Shown: positions 7,620 through 17,155, numbered from the stretch's first letter. The stretch: 52,782 nt of DNA from Bacillus chungangensis (GCF_030812995.1 NZ_JAUSTT010000030.1:1-52782), one strand, 5' to 3'. Program-made: numbers and translations. Notes: generated from the letters alone by a model not told the origin.

Positions 7620-7800
7620 TCTTTTTGCAGTGAAAAGAAAACATTCTTCATTTTTGGTATGCGTCAAGTTTTTCCCGTCATGGTGATAAAGCCAATACTT
7701 TCAGTATTCTATTTGGCGCAAAATCCATTACCGTGCTATCGCTTGGTGACCTCCGTTTTTTAGTATGGCTCTAAAGAGCCTAAAAAACGGAGGAAGATCG
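7620..7800. other. Intergenic stretch with a long hairpin
   Basis: No gene is visible. Positions 7750-7793 form a 13-14 bp stem (CCTCCGTTTTTTAG / CTAAAAAACGGAGG) enclosing a second perfect hairpin GGCTCT-AA-AGAGCC. The rest (7640-7749) looks like decayed transposon sequence, but I cannot assign it. Confidence 0.4.
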
Positions 7801-8168
7801 GGGGCTCTTAACCAATAGACCCATGGTAGTCGAATAGGCTTGATACAAGGAGATTGCACCTTGTGTTACAAAGAATATTGTCCAGATAAATAATCTTGTA
7901 CAGCAGCTTACTTGAGTTCTTTAGAATATGGTTTCCGTGGCTGCTTCTTCAAGACCAGCTTCTCCATCTGCTTCGTATTTATATTTCCAACCTTTCATAG
8001 TTTCATGATGAATCTGAAACATAGAGGCCATTCATACATGGAATAATGCCCATCATGATAAAGCGTAAGAATCGCTAATTTTTCTTCTGCTGAATATTTA
8101 CTTTGAGCCATAAAAATACTCCCCTTAGATAAAACAGATTTTTATCTGTCTACCTAATGGGGAGCATA
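7800..8168 (-). pseudogene. IS3-family orfA remnant with left terminal repeat
   Basis: The minus frame from 8113 reads MAQSKYSAEEKLAILTLYHDG, an IS3-type OrfA helix-turn-helix start. In shifted frames it continues as FQIHHETMKGWKYKYEADGE and LEEAATENH. Several frameshifts are needed, and the second orf is absent. Just upstream, TGCTCCCCATTAGGTAGACAG (minus strand, about 8145-8165) looks like the terminal inverted repeat. Mobility is lost. Confidence 0.65.
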
Positions 8169-8222
8169 TCAGATATACCTCTCAATGGTTTTTATCATTT
8201 TAATAGCTATCCCTCACTTATC

Positions 8223-8864
8223 TTAATCTCTGCTTAGAATACCAATCATGCGCAGTAAGTTGATAAAGAGGTTTAGAAAATCAAGGTAAAGTGATAATGC
8301 TAGCATCGGAATCATATTTTCTGTAATTCCACGGTGTTTCATTTGGTTAAAATCATAAACAATGTACAAAGAAAAGACAATCGTCCCGATGACTGAAAAA
8401 GCAAGTAACCCGCTAGAATTTAGTGGGCTAAATAAGCTAAAGAGACTAACAAAGATTAAAGCCAATAGTGAAACAAATAGGATCGTACTTAAAAAGGATA
8501 GGTCTTTTTTTGTTTTAGACCCAACAAACCCCAGTACGACAAAGATTCCTAATGTAGAAGCAAAAGCCATGAGCACTACTTGTGCCCCAAACTGAGAAGC
8601 ATAATTATTAACGATTGGATATGTTGTAATACCTGTGATAAAAGTAAAAGCATATACAAATGAATAGCCAACTGCTTTCTTCCTTCTTAACCAGAAAGCA
8701 GCAATAAGCATTCCTAATTCAAGGACAATGAGTGGGAGCATCATGACGGGGGGAATATATTGGCCGACATACAATCCTACTGTCGCTATGAATAATGATA
8801 GGATGAAAACTTGCAATACTTTCTGGAATAAAGTACGTTGATCGGTATGCATAACAACTTCCAT
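8223..8864 (-). CDS. yetJ: YetJ-like Bax inhibitor-1 family membrane protein
   Basis: A 213-residue seven-helix protein of the BI-1/TMBIM family, whose Bacillus member YetJ is a pH-sensitive calcium leak channel in the cell membrane. Both aspartates of the pH-sensing pair are present at the positions given for BsYetJ: D171 in VYDFNQ and D195 in LYLDFLNLF. The length also matches. AAAGGAGG precedes the ATG. It is a single gene with its own promoter (8893-8921). Calcium flux is inferred by homology. Confidence 0.88.
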   Translation of the reverse strand: MEVVMHTDQRTLFQKVLQVFILSLFIATVGLYVGQYIPPVMMLPLIVLELGMLIAAFWLRRKKAVGYSFVYAFTFITGITTYPIVNNYASQFGAQVVLMAFASTLGIFVVLGFVGSKTKKDLSFLSTILFVSLLALIFVSLFSLFSPLNSSGLLAFSVIGTIVFSLYIVYDFNQMKHRGITENMIPMLALSLYLDFLNLFINLLRMIGILSRD

Positions 8865-8892
8865 AAAAAATACCTCCTTTGGTTAAATTAAC

Positions 8893-8921
8893 AATATATC
8901 ATAATTTACTGTTTTCTTCAA
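8893..8921 (-). promoter_or_regulatory. Promoter of the yetJ-like gene
   Basis: Minus strand TTGAAG, a 17-bp spacer, TATATT, about 30 bp before the start codon. Confidence 0.55.
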
Positions 8922-9014
8922 AATATATGCAATTTTTTTGATGGACATAACCATTTATCCTAAACTAGGGTTTAATCATCATAATATCGCTTCCAAAAAT
9001 TGCAAAACTATGAT

Positions 9015-9058
9015 CAGCCGCTGCCTCCATTTATTAGAAAAAGGAGGCAGTAGCGGAG
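9015..9058 (-). terminator. Hairpin after the DUF4003 gene
   Basis: A strong stem (GCTGCCTCC with GGAGGCAGTAGC) lies just downstream of the gene on the minus strand. The T tract after it is weak, so termination is likely but not certain. Confidence 0.5.
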
Positions 9059-9079
9059 GTAACATTTCTTTCCTTTCGA

Positions 9080-10081
9080 CTATGAACTACTACTGCTAGA
9101 AGTATTAGCAGCTGCAACAGCTGATCCAGTGGCAACAATCATTGCTGTACGCTGTGCTTGTAGGATTACTTCAATCGCTGTCGTCAATCCAGTAGCTGCA
9201 ATGGCAGGATCATGCAGTTTCTCTTGGACAATGAGCGGGATTGCAACAACCAAGTTCATTTCTTTATACCACTTAAATTGTTTGGAAGCATTTAATGCAT
9301 CATACATGGCAGTAACATCAGAAATGAGATGATCCGGTGATTCGATCAAAGCCAAGATGCCAAGCGCTGCATAATGCAAGCCTCTTATTTTGATATCTTG
9401 AGAACGAAGTGCATCATGCCATTGCATCGTCCGATTGACAAGCAATTCCCTATTGTTTATTCCGCCACACGTTAAAATATGAGATAAAAGCTGCAAGTTA
9501 TTCCCTTTTCGGAATACATGACTGCTAAGTTTTTTATAATAATATGCTATCTCATCCATGATTGCATCTACATCTCGATCAGATTGTGCCAGCATAACAG
9601 CAAGTGGATAATCATCATATGATGTGACGAAGAAGTGTTTTCTTCTCATTTCGTCGTAAATGGTTTTAGCACGCCTTGCTTGTTTCTTTACATCTGTGCC
9701 GTTCGTCCAGTTGGATAGCACGGAAGCTGCAGCAAAATACGTAAAAATACTACGGCTAAACCCAGCTTCCAATAAATCTTGATAGCTCGCTATTAGCTTG
9801 TCAAACATTTTTAGCGGATCCTCGTCATGATTTGTAAGCAAAGACAAAGCGATTGTATACCTTAATGAAGATCGCAAGTTAGAAAAAAAGCCAGAACGGC
9901 GCTTGATTTCTTCCGCAAGCTCCACCAATTGATGTACATCTAATTGCCGATCCGCAGTTGTTAATTGGGAGGCCATCAGCATCAACGTCCGCTTATCTAC
10001 CTTCCATTTCAATTGTTGTTGAAGTGCTTCATAATAACGCAAGAACAGTTCTTTCTTTTTCTCATATTCGGTAGAAAGCAT
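9080..10081 (-). CDS. DUF4003 family protein
   Basis: A 333-residue, mostly helical soluble protein without signal peptide or membrane segments. It resembles the DUF4003 family of Bacillus proteins (RRSGFFSNLRSSLRYTIA, then LSHILTCGG near residue 200) and ends in the alanine/serine tail SAVAAANTSSSSSS seen in such proteins. Function unknown. The gene is monocistronic, with a hairpin after it. Confidence 0.75.
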   Translation of the reverse strand: MLSTEYEKKKELFLRYYEALQQQLKWKVDKRTLMLMASQLTTADRQLDVHQLVELAEEIKRRSGFFSNLRSSLRYTIALSLLTNHDEDPLKMFDKLIASYQDLLEAGFSRSIFTYFAAASVLSNWTNGTDVKKQARRAKTIYDEMRRKHFFVTSYDDYPLAVMLAQSDRDVDAIMDEIAYYYKKLSSHVFRKGNNLQLLSHILTCGGINNRELLVNRTMQWHDALRSQDIKIRGLHYAALGILALIESPDHLISDVTAMYDALNASKQFKWYKEMNLVVAIPLIVQEKLHDPAIAATGLTTAIEVILQAQRTAMIVATGSAVAAANTSSSSSS

Positions 10082-10181
10082 GGTGAAAAACTCCCTTCTA
10101 TTGATTGAGAAATAATGTACTTCTTTTTACGGATCAGCATGTAAAAAAGTTTCATTCTTACATAATAGTGACGGCAATCTA

Positions 10182-11348
10182 TTAGAAAAAATCTATTAAA
10201 TAGGTTCCTTTTTGCAAGGAATCTGGCAGCAACTGCTGCAACAACTCAAGGTGAGCTTCATTTCCTTCTATTTTTCCTACTTCGTAAAGAAAAGCAGGCG
10301 TCTGATAGCCAATGAGCAGCGCCGTAAGCGTCTGAATCGACAAGCTCAGACCTTCTCCTTCACCAAGAGATGCTCCCTCTTTGAAAGTCGTTTTTCCATT
10401 TGCAATCGTCAATACTCCTTGATTCCATGAAGCTGTCTCATCACATATGTGTATATGTAATGCTTGTTCCTTAGCAGCAAATGGATAGTCGGCTGCGAAC
10501 AGAGCAACATCGACAATTCTTCCCATGCCAAATACATTTTCCTCTTGTTTCATTTCAGGGTAGTGAGAAAGAAACGGAAGTTGATCAGATTGCTGTTGAT
10601 GATAAATGATCACTTTTTTTATCATCGAATCATGCTGACAAATGAAATTCCATAGCCCTTTTCTCGCTTCGTAGTCAAGAACAATCCACTCATCTACACA
10701 CATTTCCTTCTTTTCTACTTTATAAATCATGTAACCCCTTGGAGATCCTTGTTCATTATAGTAAAGCGCAGCCTGATATCCTTTCCCAACCGTCTTCTCC
10801 CAGCGATCCTTTGACCGTTTCAACATGCCATTCGACGCTGTTCCAAATTGCTCATAAATCTCTTGAATATCTTCTATAAACGTTTCCTTTTGCAGCCTCT
10901 TGACATGTCCATTCGTCTCTTTCAAAAAAGTCAATTGATGATGTTCGATTTCATATTTTTTTAGCGTATTCATTACTTCCCAGCCAAACTTGCGATAAAA
11001 AGATACTTTAAAAGGATGCAAAAAACTAATTGATTCACCATTTGAACGCATTTCTTCCAATGCTTTTGTAAGCAGACTTTTTACACTGCCGCCTCTTCTT
11101 TCCTCTGGCCATGTGGCAACGCCAGCAATGCCTCCCATTTTCCACTGCCTGCCAGCTATCCATACGTTAAAATGCAGGATATTCAGCTTTGAAAGCAGGC
11201 GTTCTCCAGCAAATATTCCCCATACATCTGCGTTATCAAAATTTTTTTTAGCATTTTTCAACTCTTCCTCTGATAACGTATACTGAAACGCATATTGCGA
11301 TAATTCCACACTTTTCAGAAAATCGTCTGTCGTTAATTTTCGCAGCAT
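10182..11348 (-). CDS. Eis-like GNAT acetyltransferase with SCP2 domain
   Basis: A 388-residue protein of the enhanced-intracellular-survival type. Two GNAT folds come first: GGIAGVATWPEERRGGSVKSLL near residues 72-93 is the acetyl-CoA loop, and FLHPFKVSFYRKFGWEV follows near 108. The C-terminal sterol-carrier-like domain ends FLYEVGKIEGNEAHLELLQQLLP. These enzymes transfer acetyl groups to amines, including aminoglycosides or peptides; the substrate here is unknown. A degraded copy of its 5' end is found at 18532-18597. Confidence 0.85.
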   Translation of the reverse strand: MLRKLTTDDFLKSVELSQYAFQYTLSEEELKNAKKNFDNADVWGIFAGERLLSKLNILHFNVWIAGRQWKMGGIAGVATWPEERRGGSVKSLLTKALEEMRSNGESISFLHPFKVSFYRKFGWEVMNTLKKYEIEHHQLTFLKETNGHVKRLQKETFIEDIQEIYEQFGTASNGMLKRSKDRWEKTVGKGYQAALYYNEQGSPRGYMIYKVEKKEMCVDEWIVLDYEARKGLWNFICQHDSMIKKVIIYHQQQSDQLPFLSHYPEMKQEENVFGMGRIVDVALFAADYPFAAKEQALHIHICDETASWNQGVLTIANGKTTFKEGASLGEGEGLSLSIQTLTALLIGYQTPAFLYEVGKIEGNEAHLELLQQLLPDSLQKGTYLIDFF

Positions 11349-11525
11349 AATAGTCTCCTTTTCAACGTTTTTTATATCATCTATTCTATTAGATATTCTC
11401 CTACACGTATAGACAAAAGAAAAAAGCTTTAAGAAAAGCTATGAATCTACATGTTGTAAATCCACTACTTTTCTTTAAACTTCTTTGAAAATTACATTGT
11501 GTTGTGTGATCATTCTTACATGATA

Positions 11526-12158
11526 CTATACGTTTAAAAAATAATTTTTTAAAAGCGGCTCGACAACTAGGTTGCGGGAAAAGTGTACTAGAGGTCCCGT
11601 GCATAGAGCCATTGCAAGTGTCCCAATTCCAATCGTCCCTCCAAAAATAAAAGCAACTAAAAGGCAACATAAATCGGTTGCAATTCTTGCTAATTTAAAT
11701 GAAATCTTATGATTCGTTTGTTCCTCGATGATAAAACTAATGACATCATAAGGAGCCATACCTAGATCAGCTTCTAAATATAATGAAATGGCTAGACCGA
11801 TTAGAACAATCGCTGCACTTAATAATATGAATCGTACACTACCATTGAGTTGTATGAGATTCATTCGATCAAACACTTCTATAAAAAAATCAGATAAGAA
11901 TCCGACACACGTCATATTTACTACAGTTCCTATCCCAATGGCTGATCGCATATATGTAAAAACAAAAGGAAACATCATCACGTTAACAATTAAAAGGAAT
12001 AACCCAAAAGAAATACCTAATGTTTCGCTTAAAGCTAAATTCATGCATGTAAAAGGATCTGTACCTAATAAGGATAATCTTAACAAACTGACACTAAATC
12101 CTAATATTCCAATCCCAACGATCATTACAACTAGTCTCTTTATAAATTGTGGTTTCAT
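11526..12158 (-). CDS. yczE: YczE/YitT-like integral membrane protein
   Basis: A 210-residue protein with five to six hydrophobic helices, matching the YczE/YyaS family: LRLSLLGTDPFTCMNLALS near residue 26 and the internally repeated LEADLGMAPYDVISF near 128, two similar halves. In B. subtilis YczE influences surfactin/bacillaene-type product formation, by an unknown mechanism. The start has only a weak ribosome binding site. Monocistronic on the minus strand. Confidence 0.8.
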   Translation of the reverse strand: MKPQFIKRLVVMIVGIGILGFSVSLLRLSLLGTDPFTCMNLALSETLGISFGLFLLIVNVMMFPFVFTYMRSAIGIGTVVNMTCVGFLSDFFIEVFDRMNLIQLNGSVRFILLSAAIVLIGLAISLYLEADLGMAPYDVISFIIEEQTNHKISFKLARIATDLCCLLVAFIFGGTIGIGTLAMALCTGPLVHFSRNLVVEPLLKNYFLNV

Positions 12159-12240
12159 ATCATTCTCTATGTTCTTTCATTAAAATTTTCTTCCATTACT
12201 TCTTTATACTAAATCGACATAAACGAGATCCAAGGATATA

Positions 12241-12283
12241 AAAGAAGAAATAAACTTTTCGGAGAGGCGTTTATTTCTTCTTT
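12241..12283 (-). terminator. Terminator of the PTS-SIS-cutC operon
   Basis: Perfect 15-bp stem AAAGAAGAAATAAAC / GTTTATTTCTTCTTT with a 13-base loop. In the minus direction it continues as TTTATATCC. Confidence 0.7.
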
Positions 12284-12328
12284 AGTCTTTATTCATCTGT
12301 AACCAAATTCAGTAACCTTTATTGCATC

Positions 12329-12967
12329 TTACCAATCAATGACTCTTGTACCATGCACTTCTTTGGCACCTGTTTGCTTTACAATGTAGTCAAGATTATT
12401 TGCCGTAATTCCTCCACCCGGCAATATGATAATTTTATTAGCTGCATACTCAATATATTCTCTCCACTGCCAAAGAACCTCTTCAACAGTTTGTCTACCA
12501 TGACCACCATGTGTTAAAATACGTGTTACTCCTTTTTTTGCCAACCAATCTATTGCATCGAAACGCTCCGAAACTAATAGTTCATCAAATGCCATATGAA
12601 AAGTTACTTCCAACCCTTCTGCTACATCTAATAATCTACTAATCGTGACTTTATCCAGTTTTCTCTCTTTTGTTATGCATCCAAAGACGACACCATCAAC
12701 ACCTAACTTACGGAACATATAGATATCATCCAACATGATCGTTACTTCCTCGTCGTTGTAGCAAAAGTCTCCCTTCCGAGGTCGCACCATTGCCATCACT
12801 TTCATTTGCGTCCCTTTACAAAGCGCCATCACATGTTTTGCCACTCCGTAACTTACTGTTGTACCGCCTTCGGCAAGATTATCACATAATTCGATCCTCT
12901 TGACACCATGCTTGATTAACTTAGACACATCTGATGCATTCTCCACACAAACCTCTTTTAAAACCAT
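12329..12967 (-). CDS. cutC: CutC family protein
   Basis: A 212-residue TIM-barrel protein of the CutC family (ENASDVSKLIKHGVKRIELCDNL at the N terminus; VTFHMAFDELL; ILPGGGITANNL near the C terminus). The old copper-homeostasis assignment is weak for Firmicutes, where cutC often sits in sugar operons and may be an enzyme. Here it is the last gene of a PTS operon after a SIS-domain protein, with AAAGGAGG before the ATG. A role in processing the imported sugar is more likely than copper handling; this is inference. Confidence 0.85.
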   Translation of the reverse strand: MVLKEVCVENASDVSKLIKHGVKRIELCDNLAEGGTTVSYGVAKHVMALCKGTQMKVMAMVRPRKGDFCYNDEEVTIMLDDIYMFRKLGVDGVVFGCITKERKLDKVTISRLLDVAEGLEVTFHMAFDELLVSERFDAIDWLAKKGVTRILTHGGHGRQTVEEVLWQWREYIEYAANKIIILPGGGITANNLDYIVKQTGAKEVHGTRVIDW

Positions 12968-13038
12968 TTACTTAAGTTCCTCCTTTAAACAAGAAGCTCC
13001 CAAATACCTTACGATTCAAGAGAGATGACGCGAATAAC

Positions 13039-13743
13039 CTACATATGGAAAATACGATCTGCGAATTTATTTTCAATTTCTACATTGTACTCCATACCGC
13101 CGTCAATATTTGCACTACGATACACAGGAGGTGTATACCCTTTCTCAACCATAATAGAAACAGCTTCAAATATTGTCTGTTGCAGCAAACATACAGCCGC
13201 TAAAGATGAAGTGCCGCATACTTTTGTTTCAAGGTTAGGAACAGACAAGGCAGCATCACCAAATACCGAATGATTATCGAGCACTACATCCGCATATTCA
13301 TACAATAATTTCCCTGATGAGTGCCTAGAAGAAGAAGCTTTTGAAGCATCTAAAGCTGTCACCACAATCAATTTATTCCCATGAGCTTTTACCCATTCTG
13401 CAAGTTCAATTCCCATCGGATTTCGACCTGAATTAGAGATAATAAAGAAAACATCATTTTCCTTAATTTGTAATTTATGAGTCAAAATTGTTCCTACACC
13501 TTCAAGTGATTCATATATACCGCCTGCTGGATCTAAGATAACCTTTGAAGGAATTAATCCTCCCGCACGGCCACTAATTTCAATCGCAGCCGCATAGGAA
13601 TGCCCACTACCGAATGCCTGTGTTATTCCACCATTCATGATGCCTTCAGCAACTATTTCGGCTGCCTTTCTAATATTAGTTGCTTCTTCTTTCTCAATAA
13701 TGTCGATTAATTCCTTTGCTTTATCAATAAATGCTAATCCCAT
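13039..13743 (-). CDS. SIS-domain sugar isomerase-like protein (UPF0309)
   Basis: A 234-residue single SIS domain protein. The phosphosugar-binding motifs [21 protein letters not shown] (residues 42-62) and [15 protein letters not shown] (near 99) are present. SIS proteins bind or isomerise phosphorylated sugars, as in MurQ-type etherases and AgaS. Located directly after the PTS permease genes, it probably acts on the sugar phosphate that they deliver. AGGAGG lies before the ATG. Confidence 0.85.
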   Translation of the reverse strand: MGLAFIDKAKELIDIIEKEEATNIRKAAEIVAEGIMNGGITQAFGSGHSYAAAIEISGRAGGLIPSKVILDPAGGIYESLEGVGTILTHKLQIKENDVFFIISNSGRNPMGIELAEWVKAHGNKLIVVTALDASKASSSRHSSGKLLYEYADVVLDNHSVFGDAALSVPNLETKVCGTSSLAAVCLLQQTIFEAVSIMVEKGYTPPVYRSANIDGGMEYNVEIENKFADRIFHM

Positions 13744-13765
13744 CTTAAAACGCCTCCTCGTATTT

Positions 13766-14581
13766 TTAACCTAATATTTTGAGATTGTAGAAAACAATTC
13801 CTAATACCATTACAAATAAAATTGCCTTTGTTGAAGTCATTTTTTTATGCCCAAGTAGTCCATAAACTAAAGCTACTAATAATACAGGAATTAACGATGG
13901 CATAATTTGATCTATCATTTCTTGCATTTTCAATGTGACTTCCCCTGATTTATAGACATATGCCACTTTTGCATTAACCACCGTTGGTATTAGTGCTCCT
14001 ACAACGGTTATCCCAAGCAAGACAGCAGCATCGGTTAACGCGTTAAGTCTGTCGGCAAATTCTGTTACTAATTTAGCTCCCTGCTTATATCCAAGTGGCA
14101 ACAAAGTGAAACGCAAGCCAATAATTAAAAGGTTAACCAACATCCACATCATTACGCCCGTAGGATTTCCTTTTAATGCCATGTATGAAGCGATCGAACC
14201 AAAAACAGTCGGAACAATAACCCCAAAAATAGTATCCCCTACTCCAGCAAAAGGCCCCATTAATCCTGTTTTTAAGCCTGTTATTACTTCTTTTGCTTCC
14301 TTTTTTTCTCTTTCTTCAATAGCCATATCCATGCCTAGGATTAAGCCACCCACCATTGGATTGGTATTGAAAAACTGATTATGCACACCCATCATTTCTT
14401 TTAGGTCATTGCCTTTATACAACTTCTGTAGCGTTGGTAAAATACTATACAAATAACCTGTCGACATCATCCGTTCATAATTCCAACAAATCTGACTGCA
14501 TAACAACCAGCGAATATTCGCAGCCATTAAATCACGCTTATTAATCATATTAGCTTCAGTCTTCATATTCGCCATCTTCAT
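13766..14581 (-). CDS. PTS mannose-family permease subunit IID
   Basis: About 271 residues. [20 protein letters not shown] opens the domain, followed by [21 protein letters not shown] and the [18 protein letters not shown] motif, typical of IID of the mannose/fructose/sorbose PTS. IID forms the membrane channel with IIC. The start at 14581 was chosen because GGAGGAGAGA precedes it; an in-frame ATG at 14593 would overlap that site. It overlaps the end of the IIC gene by 26 bp. The gene contains, at 14033-14048, an exact 16-bp copy of the operator region found before gntR. Confidence 0.88.
   Translation of the reverse strand: MKMANMKTEANMINKRDLMAANIRWLLCSQICWNYERMMSTGYLYSILPTLQKLYKGNDLKEMMGVHNQFFNTNPMVGGLILGMDMAIEEREKKEAKEVITGLKTGLMGPFAGVGDTIFGVIVPTVFGSIASYMALKGNPTGVMMWMLVNLLIIGLRFTLLPLGYKQGAKLVTEFADRLNALTDAAVLLGITVVGALIPTVVNAKVAYVYKSGEVTLKMQEMIDQIMPSLIPVLLVALVYGLLGHKKMTSTKAILFVMVLGIVFYNLKILG
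14033..14048. promoter_or_regulatory. Intragenic copy of the GntR-type operator
   Basis: GGTTAACGCGTTAAGT inside the IID coding region is identical over 16 bp to positions 17156-17171 in the gntR/patB intergenic region and includes the perfect palindrome TTAACGCGTTAA. It encodes LNALT in the IID frame. Confidence 0.5.
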
Positions 14582-15359
14582 TCTCTCCTCCATCCATCGT
14601 TATATTGCTTCCCGCCATTACAGGTACAGCTTTTATACTCTGTTTAAAATAGATAATAGCAAGTGCCACACCTATTAAAGCAACACCTAGCATTGGAACA
14701 TTTAGATAAGCTGCTGCTACAAATCCAATAATTAAATATGCAACAAATTTGTTAGTAGGAAGGTAGCGAAGTAGAATAGCAATCCCGACTACTGGCAAAA
14801 TGCCACCAGCAACTTTAAGACCGCCCATTAACCAATCAGGCATTTCATTTACAATAAAATTAACCACACTTTTCCCAAAAATCAACATAATAAAGACTGG
14901 AATAGCACGAGATAGCCCCCAAGGCAAAGCACCTAGTAAAATGTTGCGTTTTACACCGCGAATATTTCCCATTTCAATATTTTTATCTACTCGATGTAAG
15001 AAGAATGTATTTGTAAATCTTGCAAGAACATCGAGCTGTACCATCAATAAGCCCACCGGAACAGCAATTCCAATCGCAAACTCTGCATTTTGATTTGATA
15101 TTGCCGCAAATGCAGTTCCTACAATCGCCCCTGTGGTAAAATCTGGTATGGAAGCCCCTCCATAAGTACCTACTCCTAATACCATTAGTTGTAATGTAGC
15201 TCCAATCGCTAAACCGAGTGTAACATCTCCCATAATGGCTCCAGTTACTGTCCCAATAATGACTGGATATTGACAACCAATATTCAATGATAGCGAGTCA
15301 ATAATCGAATAGAAAGCTAATAAAACCAACAATACAATTTGCCAGACAGCTAAATCCAT
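14556..15359 (-). CDS. PTS mannose-family permease subunit IIC
   Basis: A 267-residue polytopic protein. It has the IIC pattern LAVWQIVLLVLLAFYSIID at the start, then GTVTGAIMGDVTLGLAIGATLQLMVLGVGTYGG and the acidic tail NEDGEYED. It forms the sugar translocation path with IID. AAGGAGGGAG lies before the ATG, and the gene is 21 bp after the IIB gene in the operon. Confidence 0.9.
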   Translation of the reverse strand: MDLAVWQIVLLVLLAFYSIIDSLSLNIGCQYPVIIGTVTGAIMGDVTLGLAIGATLQLMVLGVGTYGGASIPDFTTGAIVGTAFAAISNQNAEFAIGIAVPVGLLMVQLDVLARFTNTFFLHRVDKNIEMGNIRGVKRNILLGALPWGLSRAIPVFIMLIFGKSVVNFIVNEMPDWLMGGLKVAGGILPVVGIAILLRYLPTNKFVAYLIIGFVAAAYLNVPMLGVALIGVALAIIYFKQSIKAVPVMAGSNITMDGGENEDGEYED

Positions 15360-15380
15360 CGTGCTCCCTCCTTATTATTC

Positions 15381-15869
15381 TTATATTTCAATCAATTTCG
15401 AAAAATCAACAATATCATCGCTCGGGACCATTTGCGCATTAAGCTTCACACCGTTGTTTTTTAAGAAAAGGAAGTCCTCCACATCTTTCTCTGTTACACC
15501 AATAGATTTTCTAATTTGCTTCGAACCCTGCTTCGCGGACATATTCCCGACATTCACTGAATCGATTTCTACACCGTTCTTCACTAAGCCAACTAACGCA
15601 GAAGGAGATTTTACAATTAGAAATACTCGTTGATCTTGATATTTACCGTTTAGAATGTTTTTAGCGGCACCTTCTACTGTTAAAATACTTAATTTCATCC
15701 CTGCTGGTACAGCTGTTTTTAATGCCATCTTTTCAAGATCACTTTTAACTACAGCATTATCAACAATCATAATACGGCTTGCTTTCACTGTATTTACCCA
15801 CATCGTTGCTACTTGGCCGTGAATTAACCGTTCATCTATTCTAATGTGTTTAATTCCATATGCCTTCAT
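15381..15869 (-). CDS. PTS mannose-family phosphotransfer subunit IIB
   Basis: A 162-residue IIB. The phosphorylated histidine is H17 in RIDERLIHGQVATMWV, and the C-terminal GVTEKDVEDFLFLKNNGVKL motif is typical. It passes phosphate from IIA to the incoming sugar. Its ATG overlaps the IIA stop (ATGA), so the two are translationally coupled. Confidence 0.92.
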   Translation of the reverse strand: MKAYGIKHIRIDERLIHGQVATMWVNTVKASRIMIVDNAVVKSDLEKMALKTAVPAGMKLSILTVEGAAKNILNGKYQDQRVFLIVKSPSALVGLVKNGVEIDSVNVGNMSAKQGSKQIRKSIGVTEKDVEDFLFLKNNGVKLNAQMVPSDDIVDFSKLIEI

Positions 15870-16273
15870 TCTTCTTCCTCCCCTTCTTCACTAAGTTCCA
15901 CGTCACTCCATTTTGGCGCTTGAACTAGCTGAACTGCATTTTTTGATTCTAGGATGATCGAATCTATATTCTCCCCTAAACTAGCCATTATTAGCATGCT
16001 TAACGACAGCCCTGCAATAACTTGGATATCTTCCGTTTGCGCTAAGATTAACGCGGCGTTGCAAGGTGTCCCTCCAACAATATCAACCATAATGATTATG
16101 TTCTCTTCTTCACAATCTTCTATAGCTGATTTGTATGCAGAGACAACATCTTCAATCCCCATTTCTTCTGTAAAAGCAATCGCAGTGATATGTTCGGTTT
16201 GTCCAGTGATCATTTGGCAACTTTTCTTAGCCTCTATAGCATAGTTTCCATGGGCAGCAATGATATATCTCAT
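15866..16273 (-). CDS. PTS mannose-family subunit IIA
   Basis: A 135-residue IIA, a cytoplasmic phosphocarrier that accepts phosphate from HPr at H8 (RYIIAAHGNYA). VDIVGGTPCNAALILA near residue 68 is the family signature. It has an unusual acidic tail (SEEGEEEE). It is the first PTS gene after gntR, in the same direction, separated by 80 bp in which I see no clear terminator or promoter. Confidence 0.9.
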   Translation of the reverse strand: MRYIIAAHGNYAIEAKKSCQMITGQTEHITAIAFTEEMGIEDVVSAYKSAIEDCEEENIIIMVDIVGGTPCNAALILAQTEDIQVIAGLSLSMLIMASLGENIDSIILESKNAVQLVQAPKWSDVELSEEGEEEE

Positions 16274-16353
16274 AATTGGCCTCCAATCGTCATGATAAAA
16301 ATGAGAAATAATAATGGCTGTTTAGGGCATCCCCCCTTTCAAAGAGACTTTCG

Positions 16354-17097
16354 TTATTGTTTCTTTTTCTCAATCTCAATAAAGTAGCGATCATGGCAAA
16401 TAAAACTCTCGATATATTCATAAGGCTTGTCTTCCGGTACAAAAGTGATTCTTTCAATTTTATACACTGGCTTTGATGCGTCTATTTGCAACAATTCAAT
16501 GATTTCTTCGTCTTTAACTGGGAACTCGATTTTAATTCTTTCTTTCATTGCCTCATCCAATATATTGATCCCGTATAATTCTTTGATTGCATGAGATAGA
16601 GAAGCAAAAAATTCTTTGTTCGAGAAATCTACATTCATCAAATTGCTTTTTGCAATATAGTTGTTTTGGATTGCCCAAGGAATATCGTCGATCAAACGCA
16701 ATCTTTTGAAATGAACAATACGATTTTTTGGCTTTAACTTCAATTTCTTCGCAATACGAGCATCTTCTATTTCCTGGATAGAAATGACTTTCGTTAATTC
16801 ATTGCTAATGTCTCTTAAATTATTGAACTTTTTTTCCCGAGGAATATTGGAAAATTCATTAAAAATGACTTCTTTATTCATGATTGATTTACTGACATAT
16901 GTTCCTTTTCCCTGATACCTTGTTAATACTCCTTCCCGAACCAATTCGTGCAAAGCTCTAACAACAGTTGTATTGCTGACATTATATTTTTCCTTTAGCT
17001 CCCCTTCTGAATATATTTTTTCTCCTGGCTTAAAATAGCCCGCATTTATCAATGCTTTTAAATCATCGATAATTTGCTTATATTTTGGTACTGCCAT
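16354..17097 (-). CDS. GntR/UTRA-family repressor of the PTS operon
   Basis: A 247-residue regulator. The N-terminal GntR winged helix (residues 5-70: YKQIIDDLKALINAGYFKPG, SEGELKEKYNVSNTTVVRAL) is followed by a UTRA effector domain from about residue 90 that binds sugar phosphates or similar ligands in the HutC subfamily. It starts the operon and faces patB. A palindrome TTAACGCGTTAA lies between them and probably lets it control both directions. Confidence 0.88.
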   Translation of the reverse strand: MAVPKYKQIIDDLKALINAGYFKPGEKIYSEGELKEKYNVSNTTVVRALHELVREGVLTRYQGKGTYVSKSIMNKEVIFNEFSNIPREKKFNNLRDISNELTKVISIQEIEDARIAKKLKLKPKNRIVHFKRLRLIDDIPWAIQNNYIAKSNLMNVDFSNKEFFASLSHAIKELYGINILDEAMKERIKIEFPVKDEEIIELLQIDASKPVYKIERITFVPEDKPYEYIESFICHDRYFIEIEKKKQ

Positions 17098-17155
17098 CTT
17101 TACACTCCTAATTAGGTTTATTTCAAAAAATATGATATATTATTACAAGATAACT

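Noticed and set aside
7640-7700. Minus-strand frame ending in REKLDAYQK, reminiscent of a transposase C-terminus
   Set aside because: Only about nine residues are readable before a stop and flanking frames do not agree, so no family can be named.
9080-9130. Serine-rich run at the end of the DUF4003 protein as a possible frameshift artefact
   Set aside because: The tail ends in a normal stop and similar serine or alanine-rich ends occur in related proteins; there is no sign of a broken frame.
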